From positions 67,543,940 to 67,607,939 of the forward strand of contig CM055095.1 of assembly GCA_029204225.1 (NCBI GenBank): 64,000 bases of DNA, written 5' to 3'. This DNA is from Diphasiastrum complanatum. Its lineage: Eukaryota > Streptophyta > Lycopodiopsida > Lycopodiales > Lycopodiaceae. Positions 13,701-25,068 of the stretch are shown one piece after another; position 1 is the first letter of the stretch, and each line of letters starts with the position of its first letter. The notes beneath the pieces are model-generated. The model searched no databases. It had not been told where the DNA came from and was given only the letters and a program-made list of their open reading frames with translations. A program made the position numbers and the translations under genes.

Positions 13701-16700
13701 AACCAGTGGATCTGCTTGTTTGTGCACGTTGTTGTAGACAGAATAGAGAGTTTTTAGTATTAAAGAGGTTGAGAGAAATTAGAAAGTTCGAAATCTCTTA
13801 TAGTGATTTTATTACAACCCTTACAATTCACATAGAAGCAAAAGCAACAGGATCATTTTTTGTGAAGACTCCAAAACTCTGTACAAAATATGACCATAGT
13901 GAAGTGATTGCCAATTGTCATAGGTGTCATGGTAAATGATTGTTTCCACAAAATCTATGCATAAATGCTCCTCATATTCGCTAAGAACAATACTACCAAT
14001 TTCTCAAACAAAAATTGAATGCGACTATGCTTAAGGAGCCAATAACATAGTCTAGTAGCACATTGGAAAGTGAAAAAATATTTGTGAGGTCCAAGACCTA
14101 ATAAATGCTATGCCATCAACCTTGAAGTTAGACAAGCTGATCCACTATAGTGTAACTGGGCCTAGAAGCACTTTATAATTGCTTATCCAGTAGACCATTG
14201 GTCTCGAATGGACAATAATAAAAGTCAAGTCATTTATCATTAGCTCTAGTAGGTAAGTTTAAGGGGTTAACTATTAATGCTCTACCATGTTTGGGGCCTG
14301 ATTTACTTATTTGTACCCCCAAGTACAAGCCAATTTCATTCCACTGCCATTTGGCCACTAGTTAGACAACTCCTATGCATTTGGACACTTAGTAGGGCCA
14401 GGATCGTTTAGTGCACCGCCAACTTCAAGTGGCTCATAAATATTGCATATAGGATGTGTCTTTTGTAATTTGACAATTGACTGGTTTGATTCCTTGAGCT
14501 CTTTGTATGAAATTCATCTACAATTTCTTTGGGTGGAACTTCTACAATTCATGTTATGATAATTGGAGATTGTTTTATAATTCTTCTATTTGTTGTTCAT
14601 TATTGACACATGTGACATGTGATGCTCTATGTCACATTGTGTTCATAACTTGGTATCAAAGTACTTTTCAAGCAAGGGACAATGGGTGCTATCATTTCTA
14701 GACATCACAAATCCACCCACACTGGTGCTTGAAGATTGGGGTTCCCTAAACTCAATATTCAGCTCCAATTTTTCTTGTGGTATTTGATTTTACATCTAAT
14801 AATTTCATTGGCTTCTTCTCATCAATAAGTTGAATGACATGAGAAATTTTGTGAATATAATCCTTCAAAAGACAAGGGTATCTAGTTGTGGTATGCTCAT
14901 GGCAACATGCTAGTTATTAACATACGAGGTGGACCCATGATATTGGGCCAATGATCAAATGGTGGGTGCCAACCTTCTTTGAACCCACTAGCCCTACTTC
15001 TTGGAAGGTTCCCTTAAGGGTCTACAGGAGATTGTTGCAAGATCATTCATTTTTTGTCTACTTTTGTTGATATGATTCTCTATTCTTGATGCCACTACAT
15101 CCGTTCAAACTAATTATTGTGGTCAAGGGGGGGGGGGGGGGGGGGGGGGGTTCACCCTCCTAGGGAATCCTTCCCTGCCGTAATCTCTATTTTCACTTTT
15201 TTATTCATTTTTTTTTTGACACGCACCTTCCAGGCGGAAGATGTTTGTAAAAAAAGGTATTTTTTTTTACATGCATCTTCTAGCAACCGAAAGGTGCATG
15301 TAAGAAAATTTTGCCATAAAGTTTTTGCTCACAAAGATTCTGCTCTGGGAGGCAGCACCATTCTCTTCATTAAAAAGTTAAAACTGAGATCACGATTTAG
15401 CAAAAGTCCTTATTCTCAAAATGATTGTATATATGTCAAGTTCTGCAATAGGTTTCAAAGTCTTTAGCTCATAGGAAATGCCATAAGCTAGGCTTCCTTT
15501 GCTTCCCTATGACAAACGATTAACTTTACGCACAGGAGTGTAGGAAGTTTTCTATTATGCTTCAAGTGATAACTTGAAGCTCAAGATTTCGTTCAAGCAA
15601 TAATCATGTAATTGATAGCACTCCGGTCTAAAGCTAGTGGATGGTGTGAAAACAAACTTTTAGCGTGGGAATGTAATGGTTGTAACACAATGACTAGTCA
15701 GCCCTATAGTCTAAGAGATCCCTCACACAACATAGGGGACCCTAATCCAACTAATGTGCAATCTACTAGCTGGGGGTGCATGTTTTTTGCTCTCATTTTT
15801 GTGACTCAATGATATAATCTTATGAAGCTCTTACTTTTGAGTTCATTTTTTGTTTTTAACTTCTTGGCTGTAAAATTGCTCCAACTTGTAGATATTTTAA
15901 ATCTAGTTCTAAAAGATCATAAACAAATTGGTCTTCTAGAAGGATCAAGTCGTGGCTACCCCAAACACTTTATTTTCTTACAAAAAAGAATGGCATGCCT
16001 TTTTATCTCAACTGAAAAGCCAGCAATGAGAGAGATGACTCAGCCAAGTTTTTGATTGGTAGAAGAACACAACTTTTGTTGCAGGAAAAGTTTCATAGAG
16101 AAAAGTCAAAATGTGCCAATCTAGTGCTTGGGAAGCATTGTATAGGATATATATACAAGTGAATTTCAATAAAATTGTTGGCTGGTAAACTCATCACAAA
16201 TTTACTGATGCGCTAAGTATTATGGAAGGAGCCGGGCAGAGGCCATTCTGCCCGGTAAGGATTTCCAGAATTTTTTTAGGCAAGGCCGAGCCTAAAATTT
16301 TTTTGGAAATCCGAACCGGGCAGAATGCCCTTTGCCCGGCCCCTTCCATTGCGTAATGGATTTTTGGACTCTTTTTAAACCAATCCTTTGCTGCCATGTG
16401 GCAGGCGCAAGCAAAATCAGCACAAATTTTTTTTGAGACCAATCCGTTGCTGCCACGTGGCAGACGCAGGCAGAATCTGCACTAATTTTTTTTTTTTAAA
16501 AACAGGTGACTATTTTGCTTTTTAATCTGTTTAGAAATGGGCAGAATAGTCACCAAAAATCCATTACCTGATAAAGAAGCCACAGATAAACTGATTGAAA
16601 ATCTATGCCCACTAAGGGAAGAAGAAGAAGAGAAAAGGTGAATGCGTGGAATGGCTGGTGAAGACTGTAGAAGCATTTTCATTTCAGAAAAGTGAATGAT

Positions 16701-19700
16701 TCTTTCTTTGATTAAAATGAGTCATACAGGCACCCAAATAGACCCTGCTAAGTTGAAAGCCATAATGAAAGTCCAATATTTTTTTTTCAGTAATAGACAT
16801 CAGATATATAGTAAAGACATTTTAGTAGTCTACTTTTATCTGCGTTAAAAAGAGGATGTTAAGACCGAAAAATTAGCTCTAATTCCAGTTAACTTCATAG
16901 ATAGCAAACACGATGTAAGAATAACTTGATCCCAGCTCAGTTTCTTTTCACTCAAATGAAAATATCATATTTTAAGAACAAGCTGAGATTCATGCTTGAG
17001 CTACTTGTACTAGTTATTGCCTGATCCTCTTACAAATAAGCCTGTGCTCAAGGATAATTTAGTCAAACTTTTTTTTCTCCTTGATCTAGTCGGTTCCTAG
17101 AATTTGAAGAAAACATTATGCATAAACAGAAAAGAGAAATATCAGTTGGTAATGTATTTAGCCTCTAAAAATTTACCTCTTTACAGATGCATTACTACTT
17201 TTCAACATTCTTAAGTTTTCATCTGTCAGGGTGTCTATTGGGATTGTTTAGTGACTTTCACCTGATAAAACAGTTGTAAAATTATGACAAGGCTGATCCA
17301 GAATTGAAAGACTGTTACACGTGGGGGGCTAGGAAATCCTTTCCCAACCTTAATTATTTCCCAAGGCGTTTTACTTTTATGCTGAATTTTTTTGAAATGG
17401 CGTGCACTTTTTGACCTTTTATGGGCTGTAATCAACTTATAAAATTTCTCTATGGACCTGAGTATCTATACTATGCTGGTGAAATGAGCATATGTTGCCG
17501 ATGACACTCATGATCTGCTTCCTTATGGCTCTTAAAAAACTGGGAAAGAAAAATGCAGGTAGGTGAAATCTGCATGAATTTTGTATAACGGCTTGCAGAC
17601 CTGACTTGTTTTTGCACGATCAGATGCTCCTCAAAAATACAGTGAAATGCTGTGGAGTGCTTCACTAAAATGCTTGTCAAAAGTAACACAATCACAATAA
17701 AATATTGCAGCCTAAAGTTCTAACCAGCCCATTGTTTTCATGCTTCAGGTCGTACGGGGCTTGTAATTGCTTGTTACATGATCTATACTGGCCAATGCAC
17801 AGCTCAAAAGGTATTATGAACGCATTTTGTTAACTAGAAACTAAAAAATTCTATGTCTGAGAATCTTGTTGCAACTTGGTTTGTTAATCATGAACTCGAT
17901 AATTTTTTTGTGCTTTTGACATAGATTGAGTTTGTGTCCAAACTTCAAAGGTATGACATGAGGTCCATTTGATCGTAGAAGTCACCCTCTGCTATCAAGA
18001 TAGACCATCCATAATGCTTCAATAGAGCAAATCATATTGAACAAGGATGCTTGACAACATCAACACTAATAGCCAGTTATACAACTCAATCCTAAGATAT
18101 AGAAGTAATAGTAAGATACTAAGATGATCCATTAATTTGACTATTTCAAGAATGATAAAAATGAAAATCTGCTATAGGGCTAGTGTCATGTTGTGAGGTA
18201 TAAAACAAGAAAACACAATAAACATATTGTCTAGAATGACAGGGGAATGTGTGACTAGAGACTAGACAATGGATGCTCAAATGTTGTTAATGATAGTTTG
18301 AGACTTGTGTGAATATGTCAGAACATGTGCTTTATTAGTAGATATATGTGACTAGTAGATACAAGTTTCTTATCCAAAGCAAGAATCTCATTCGTATGTG
18401 TAGAAATGAAAGTCGGTACCTCAATAATGGATATTAAGGGAAGTACCTCATTAATTGACAAATGATGATGCCTGAGGCCAAAATATAAGTTCCTCAATAG
18501 TAGTAAAATCTCAATGTCAGAAGATCTAACCACTGTTGTATCTCAACTCTCAGCCAACATGAACTTTGTGTCTCTCATGATCAAAGCATTGTACATTATC
18601 TAGATATGCTAAATGCTCATGTACAAGCCTCACATCCTTAGTATCACATTTTAAAGTGGATGGTGACAAATCTCGCCTAGCTATGTGATATCTTAATCAC
18701 TATAGAAGACGCACCATGAAAGCAAGAGAAACTAACTATTGAAGCATAGAGAATAGACAAAACATGAAGAATGCTCCTCACACCGGGATCCTAGAATAGC
18801 TCGAATGAATAGTTAAAAAGAGAGAGATGGAACCACCTAATCTCCTTTGAAAAAATCTCCTCAAGTACATGCATGGGAAACTATGAGATGTCATCATGAG
18901 CTTGACCACTTGGACACTTGGGCCCACTTGCATTGAACCTAGTTAAGTTACAAAAGGGGGGTTACAAATTGTTTTTTATTAGCCCCCCCCCCTTCCAAAA
19001 AAACTAAGTCTAAATAGCCATTAGGTTAAAATAGGCATTATAATTGAACATCCCCCATTAGTGGCAATTTTGTTTGATTTAACACCTGACAATTGTTCAA
19101 ATTTATCTTTGCTAAGGGGTTTAGTATCTCTTTGCAATTTCTCTCATATAAAGTGTTGGTCCACCTCAACGTGTTTCATCCTTGCATGGTTATAATATTC
19201 TTTGACAACTAAATACAACTTGGACAATCATAATGCAAAATTGTAGGCCCTACCCGAGTGATCTTCACTTCATCAACTAAGTAAAAAATAGATCATTATT
19301 TTTTTGTTTGCATTCCTTACATGTGGTACATGTTGCTGATTCATAGGTACAGAATCAAGTGTACCGTGTACGAAATAGGTCGGAATACTCTTTTGGTCCA
19401 ATTTTAACACAAATGTAATATCAAATTTTCATTATGTTCTGGATATATACTGAACACATTTCCATTTCATAGGTATAGAATGATTTATCCCTTGTGTGGA
19501 ATAGGTGTCTATGAGTAGGCCATTGCAAGTTAGTTTAGCTGTCGTGTCTTTCTTTGTAGGTTGTTGCTGCTTTCTTGGTTCTTCTTATAATGCTATGATT
19601 GTGTTCATAACATTGGAGATGGACATATACCCATACACCAGACAAAAAGCACAAGAGTGTAAACAAAAAGAAATGATCAAACAAAACTGTTTTTTGGTGT

Positions 19701-22700
19701 GAAATATATGCGATTTGACTGTCATGAATGTTTAGAATAGCGTTGATTGTAACCGTGTAGAGTAACAAGTCTGAAATAAACCTTTATCTTGATTGTGTTC
19801 GTTGGGGTTTTGTTTTGAATGTGCTCTCAGGCAGTGCATCTAGTTCGCAAGCGCAGGTACCATTTCACTCCTGTCACCTAATGTTTATCAATGTGAAGTT
19901 GATAATTTTGTGGCTTTAGACATTTGATTTTATTATTGTGAAAGAACCAATAAAAAAATTAAAAAATTGCAAGCATAAACAGCCTTTTGGAGGGATATGC
20001 AGATCTCAACTCTCGGCTGAATAATCTTGTTTTGATGAGGCTCCTTCTACTTGAGCCTTTTTGTATCAATGACGTTCTTTTCAAAGATTCATGGATATAT
20101 GATAGATTACTGTTTGTCTGGTAGGTGAACAAAGCTTTTTATGTTGAACATGCTCAACTAATCAAAGTCTCCCCGAAAAAGAAGAAATCTTATCCAAAAA
20201 TGCTTGAACAGTAGATTTCAGACTTAACAAATAATAATTCAAGCAACCCCTCAATAATTTGGGGCTGCTCAGGTTCATTAGACCTTGAATCAAATTTTTA
20301 TTGTATAGATTTGTGAGACCATCCTTGAGGATATGTGATGCAGCACTAGGCAGGTGGCTCTGCATGTTTTCATTCAAACTTTTGAATATCTATGAAGTTT
20401 GAAGTATAAAACTTTTTTTAATGTCGCTCATCCCACATTTGCTTGGTGTTATAATTTGGCAGTGGCTCTAGCATTTTGGAATTATGGATCAAGTATGGGA
20501 ACATAACAATGTAAATCACCATAGTTAATGTTAATGATCTTTTAGTTAGTTGCCCTACTCAAAAGCATATCATTGAAGAAATACAAGTTTTGCTCTATGT
20601 CCTTCCCTAGGTTTATAAGATTTTCACAAATATTTGTATTAACAAGAAGTATTTCAACGTAATTGCTCCTTTAATTAACAAATTGAGGGAAATCAAATCA
20701 AAAATCCAATTTTTAATGTTTTGCATTCCTCTAACCCTTTAAACCTTTTGCATCAGCTCTATTCATTTTATTGGGCAATAAGGGGTCAAAGTGAAGCCGG
20801 CATGCTGGACCTGCATGAAATTCACACAAGCTTAAATGCAAGCTTATGTGAAATTTAACATCGTATCAATGCAAGTAGTGGTCCTATGAGCTTATGAGTG
20901 ATGTGTGAGAAATACCCTCCTTTTTGTGAAACTTTACGTGTTTCTATTTAAAATAATCTTGTAACAAGTACCTACAATTTTGCATAAGGCCGTACAATAG
21001 CATCTTCAATGTTGGAGGAGGATAAATAAAGACATCAAGAAGAAACTTCTAATATATTTGAATATCGACTTTAAAGCAATGTATTCAAAACCAAAATGCC
21101 ATACAATAGCATCTTCAATGTTGGAGGAGGATAAATAAAGACATCAAGAAGAAACTTCTAATATATTTGAATAACAACTTTAAAGCATTGTATTCAAAAC
21201 CAAAAGACTGAGGATTTTAACATTTCATCATACTAGAGGCATCCATATTAGCCATTTCGTAGGTATAGAAGTCATAAATAACCATAAAGTTCCAACCCTA
21301 CTTGGAGATGAGGAAGGTGAAGAACAACCTCCACCTAAACCTCAAAAGGAACTTCCATGATGGTTCTTGAAGACTATTGAAGGTAGACAAATTATTCAAC
21401 AAGGTGAGTCTCATCAAAATGATGCTAAACGAACTCTAAAGGAAAGAGAACACATAAATGAAAATTCGAATTATGCATTGATGTCTACTATTTTGAATAA
21501 CATTAAGCCACACACTTATGCAAAAGCTTGTCAACAAATGGAGAGGAGAGAAGCTATGCAAGAGGAGTACGATTCCATTATCAGAAAATGCAACATGGGA
21601 ATTGCTACAAGCACCTAAAAAAAAATATTGGAATCAAATGGATATATAAAATCAACTACAAAGCATATGGAAGTACTGACAAGTACAAAGCACGATTGGT
21701 TGCAAAAAATTACATACAAAAGAAAGGTATTGACAATGAGGAAACTTTTTCTCTTGTGGCTAAAATGTGTACTATGAGATCTATTATAGCACTTGCTACT
21801 CACTATGGATGGCATCTACAACAAATAATTGACAAGTCAGTTTTCTTGAATGGTTATCTGGAAGGGGAGATATTTGTTACTCAACCTCAAGGCTTTGAGG
21901 TTAAAGGTAAAGAATCTTACATTTGTAAGTTGAAGAAAGCTTTGTATGGTTTGAAATAAGCTCCTCATGCATGCTATTTAAGAACTGATAAATATATATC
22001 TAAAATCGAAATTTGATGTCTTCAAATATTGATGATAAAGTGATGAAGACTCTTTATAGACGTTTGGTTGGAATTCTCATTTATTTTAATATCATTAGGC
22101 CAAATATTTCCTATGTTGTTGAAGTGATAAGTCAATTTATGTTTGATCCAAGAGAATCAAATTGGCATGTAGTTTCGCAAGTCACAATATATATGAATTT
22201 CTTTTGATTTCTTCAGGTCTTTTCACATAGGAGGGGGGCGGGGGGAAGTGAGAGAGGGCCCAAATACTCTCCTCTCATTGGTTGAGGCCACTTCAAGTGG
22301 TGCTTCATCGTTTCACACAAGGCGGGCTTACCTCTAGGTGGCATCCTAGGTGACAAAAATAATGCCAACATGGGGTAAGTGCACTTGTCAAGAGAGGTCC
22401 CCCAGTATGATCATTTACCCCATGGTAAGTGGCGGGACCATAGTCCCTAATCCAATGAGGTTCCTTTCCACCTTATCCAAATTTAGATTCAAGTTACTTG
22501 AAGTCCCTCCATGAATTGGTTGACAAGGTTCTCAAAGATTCTGTTCTACACAAAAAAAACAATTTTTATACAAGGATGCAAGGACATCCTCTAATATTTG
22601 AAGAGGTTTTGTATAGATTGCTTCTACATATTCTTTCCAATTAAAGCTTTAAAGAAGGGCCACAATAAAGGAAAAGCTAGTACCCCTTTAGTGGGTCAAA

Positions 22701-25068
22701 GTGTTATGTCCACGTCCTGAATATAGGATTCGGCATAATCTTAGACCTGGATACCAGGTAGTCCAGTATTCGAGATTATTGGTGGCCATGAATGCAATTA
22801 ATAACCTTGTGAGGACCCAGTCACACATCTAATGACATGTGGAGCTATTGCATGGGTAGGAAGGCTTTTGGCATGGTGTAGAGTATCAATAGTAATGAAT
22901 TGCATGTATGGAATACTATAGGCTTGCATGGGGGCCATGCACAGAAAAAGCAAGGCCTGTTATACTCAAGGGGAAACTCGCTCTACTCCCATTTTTGTTG
23001 TGAGTTTTCATTGCCAATTTCCTCTCTTCGCACTTGCATCCTATCCTGTGGCTTGGGGGTGATGCTATTAGAGATTGATCAGTAGCTTCTCATTGGTTGG
23101 GTGGTTTTGCTTTAATGTTATTCCTTTGTGTGCGTCTTGTAAGTAGGATCTTGAGTGCACAAAGGGAGTGAGCAAGACTTTTTGTGCAACTTACATTATG
23201 TGACACATGAACATGAGGGATTTATACATAGCATAGAAACTAACCATTAATGAGTGAAAGCCTGAAATCAAATTTCAGTTCCTTGCAGGCCAGGATCTCT
23301 TCAAACAAAGCATCAAGTTCTCCACGTTCAAGAGTTTGAGTTATTTGTTGCAGGGTTAAGGATTGGGATGTTTCAAGCATGGCAGCCTTTGAATAGCTCT
23401 CGGGCAGCAGGGACATATCCAACTCTACAAACACTCATGTCTCAACAAAAAAAGCTTCTTCATGGAGATGAAGGGCGTGCACTTCGTTATTTACCAAAGG
23501 TGAATGTTACCCTTTGACCTTGTCAATATTGTATATGGTGTAGGGTTTGGGTTTTAAGGTTAAAGGCTTGCCTAAATAGCCATTTTGCTAACTTCAGTTA
23601 ATCCCATTGTTCACAGTCTACGCTCTAAAAAATATGGACTATAAACTTTCAAGTATTTGAGTAATCACTTTCAAAACATCAGCCTAGAGTTGCAAATCAT
23701 ATTTGGAAATGATCAACCCTCATGACTGATCAAAAGATTAGGCAGATACATTTTTTCTCAGATAATGTTTCTGTAAATGAGACTACAGGTCCTTGTGTGG
23801 ATAATTAGGGAGCTTGTCAGAAGATCAAATTCACAGAATAATGATAGAGAGAAGATTTTGGTTGCATTCATGCAAACAATAGAATATGATTTTCGAGCCA
23901 GTACCAATCCCAACAGAGTTTCAACCATGGAAACGGTGAAGGTATACCTACTATTGCCACCAATGGACTGTTCATTGAAACCTTTTTGTGCAAAACTGGC
24001 TGTAGTTGCAAAAGCCATTTGATAAAATACTGCATATTTATGATTTGAATCACACACTGGTCACAGCAGCAAAGGTTGAACACAGGGAACTGGGAAGGTG
24101 TTGAGCTACTCGACATTCGAGTTCTTGTGCAGCTCTTGGTGGACTGGCTTCGTTATTTACAAGTTTGTTCATCGTAACCACTAAATTCAACTTATTACTA
24201 CATATGTGGGCAGATTGTGCATGTGCATGTCTCTAGTAATTGGGACTTTGTTGAGAATTTGATTACTTTTTATCATGTGAGCGTGCATGTGTTTTGATAT
24301 TTTGTTTGCTTTGAGGAAATTCGGCCATACACATTTGAAGTTCTTAAAACTGAAAACCAAAATACTACCCCAACAGGACCCCATAATTCCTAACCATATA
24401 CTCACAAAAGCTCTCAGTCGTGGCGAAATTGGTGCAGCAATTAGGGAGCTTGCAGCAAGTAGCAAGTATGGATTTTCCACCATTCGAATATTGGCATGTT
24501 GGATGCTTCAGGTATTTTCCCACTTAGGATTCAGCATCACCTTGAAACTTTGATAGTTATTCTCTTGTATGTCCTCCTTTGTGCTGTTGATTGGAGTCCA
24601 ACCTGTGTGTTACATTCCACTTCATGAACTTTGTATCTATGAAATAAAATTTCTTTGCTTACTAGCAGTAGCTCACAATCTACTAACAATAAATATTGAA
24701 TATCATACAAGTATTGATTGATCTACTTGGTGATGCAGATAGTTCCAAGTGAGAAGCACCTTAGACGACGCCTCTATGGTGGCCTCGCACATGTGATCTT
24801 GAAAGCACCCATTCTTTCAAGCACCCAAGAAATAGGAGTTTTATGTGGCCCTCTAGATGAAGAAACTCCTAGAAAGTGTAGAATTAGAAGAGAAAATGTT
24901 GGGTTTAAACCCAATTTGTTGGAAGCTGAATTAGCTCTATTGCTAGAGGCTGCAGCCAAATATTGGAGCTCTCGTCCTCCATATCATCATCACACTTTAG
25001 AGAATGAGCAAGAGGACAATGTTCATGGAAGTAATTCCCTATGCTCCTCTGGCAGATTGGATATTTAG
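7778..25068 (+). CDS. PTPDC1-like dual-specificity protein tyrosine phosphatase, 11 exons, 525 aa
   Basis: Predicted cysteine-dependent protein phosphatase resembling animal PTPDC1. Exons: 7778-8083, 9240-9366, 10721-10824, 10937-10964, 17749-17810, 19831-19856, 23289-23499, 23789-23941, 24067-24162, 24377-24511, 24739-25068. All junctions are GT/AG and phases agree, giving 525 codons plus TAG. An N-terminal block (about 80-102) contains HSSWVTPFILGMARPS. It is followed by LNLQEPGEHAACG and then FPWRD with the likely general acid Asp154. The P-loop HCHSGLGRTG has catalytic Cys184 and Arg190, and RKRRPGSLQTK follows. The remaining 230 residues are helical and less conserved, as in the family. 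The start is MGLCASSC, which fits N-myristoylation (Gly2, Ser6) with Cys4 and Cys8 available for palmitoylation. Exons 4 and 6 are only 28 and 26 nt. PTPDC1 is linked to cilia in animals; a role in sperm flagella here is inference. Confidence 0.88.
8084..10720 (+). other. Phosphatase introns 1 and 2
   Basis: Intron 1 (8084-9239) and intron 2 (9367-10720) flank exon 2. Both are AT-rich with short, interrupted frames. I see no mobile-element domain in them. Confidence 0.7.
12383..12670. repeat. GC-rich foldback element 1
   Basis: Short inverted ends TTACGCA (12383-12389) and TGCGTAA (12534-12540) enclose a very GC-rich imperfect hairpin (12452-12513, arms around GGGCTTTCCTTGCT and AGCAAGGAAGGCCC). 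To its right are two copies of a TACGGCCG-ATGCGTGGAC unit, each next to a long T run. Overall plan: hairpin, TGCGTAATG border, then two tandem units with T runs. The same plan recurs at 16210-16495. Confidence 0.6.
15127..15150 (+). repeat. 24-base homopolymer G run
   Basis: An uninterrupted run of 24 G lies on the plus strand of intron 4, followed by ttcaccctcctaggg. A related phrase, ggggggctaggaaatcctttccc, occurs at about 17323. Such a run can form a G-quadruplex and is prone to assembly length errors. Confidence 0.85.
16210..16495. repeat. GC-rich foldback element 2 with 58-bp arms
   Basis: Arms 16224-16281 and 16290-16347 are near-perfect inverted repeats separated by the 8-base loop AAGGCCGA. 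Each arm carries GCCGGGCA and GGATTTCC blocks. The right arm ends at TTGCGTAATGG. Two tandem 59-bp units follow (16379-16437, 16438-16495), each with CCAATCC, a TGCTGCCA(T/C)GTGGCAG palindrome and a T run. It shares its plan with the element at 12383. Confidence 0.75.
20989..21206. repeat. Tandem duplication of a 109-bp unit
   Basis: Two adjacent copies start gcc(g/a)tacaatagcatcttc and differ at only a few positions, so the duplication is recent. It lies just upstream of the Copia fragment in intron 6. Confidence 0.85.
21230..22207 (+). pseudogene. Copia (Ty1) polyprotein fragment, reverse transcriptase
   Basis: Conceptual pieces in two frames spell a Copia reverse transcriptase: IGIKWIYK, STDKYKARLVAK, a YGWHLQQ block and LKKALYGLK followed by a stop. 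A later frame (22013-22207) holds the C-terminal YRRLVGILIYFNIIRPNISY block that precedes RNase H. A frameshift near 21600, an in-frame stop at 21957 and loss of the segment with the YVDD motif make it inactive. It lies in intron 6 of the phosphatase gene in the same orientation. No LTRs are assigned to it. Confidence 0.88.
22698..22850 (+). repeat. Dispersed repeat, probable LTR fragment
   Basis: The sequence begins TGTTATGTCC and contains TTCGAGATTATTGGT and GAGGACCCAG. It is the plus-strand counterpart of 6044-6216. It follows the Copia RT fragment by about 500 bp, so it could be that element's 3' LTR, but no second copy flanks the fragment. Confidence 0.5.

Larger units (their letters stand above)
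10965..17748 (+). other. Phosphatase intron 4 (6.8 kb), splits the P-loop
   Basis: The intron begins GTGAGA after the first base of the Gly189 codon and ends ttcag before RTG. It holds two GC-rich foldback elements (12383-12670 and 16210-16495) and a 24-base G run. At 14648 there is an isolated TTGGTATCAAAGTAC that could be a relic primer site. No coding domain is recognised. Confidence 0.75.
17811..23288 (+). other. Phosphatase introns 5 and 6
   Basis: Intron 5 (17811-19830) shows no recognised element apart from a C10 run near 18983. Intron 6 (19857-23288) carries a 109-bp tandem duplication, a Copia RT fragment and an LTR-like repeat. The 26-nt exon 6 lies between them. Confidence 0.7.

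Noticed and set aside
14640..14665. TTGGTATCAAAGTAC as a retrotransposon primer site in phosphatase intron 4
   Set aside because: No LTR ending in CA precedes it and no matching LTR is found. It is kept only as a note on the intron.
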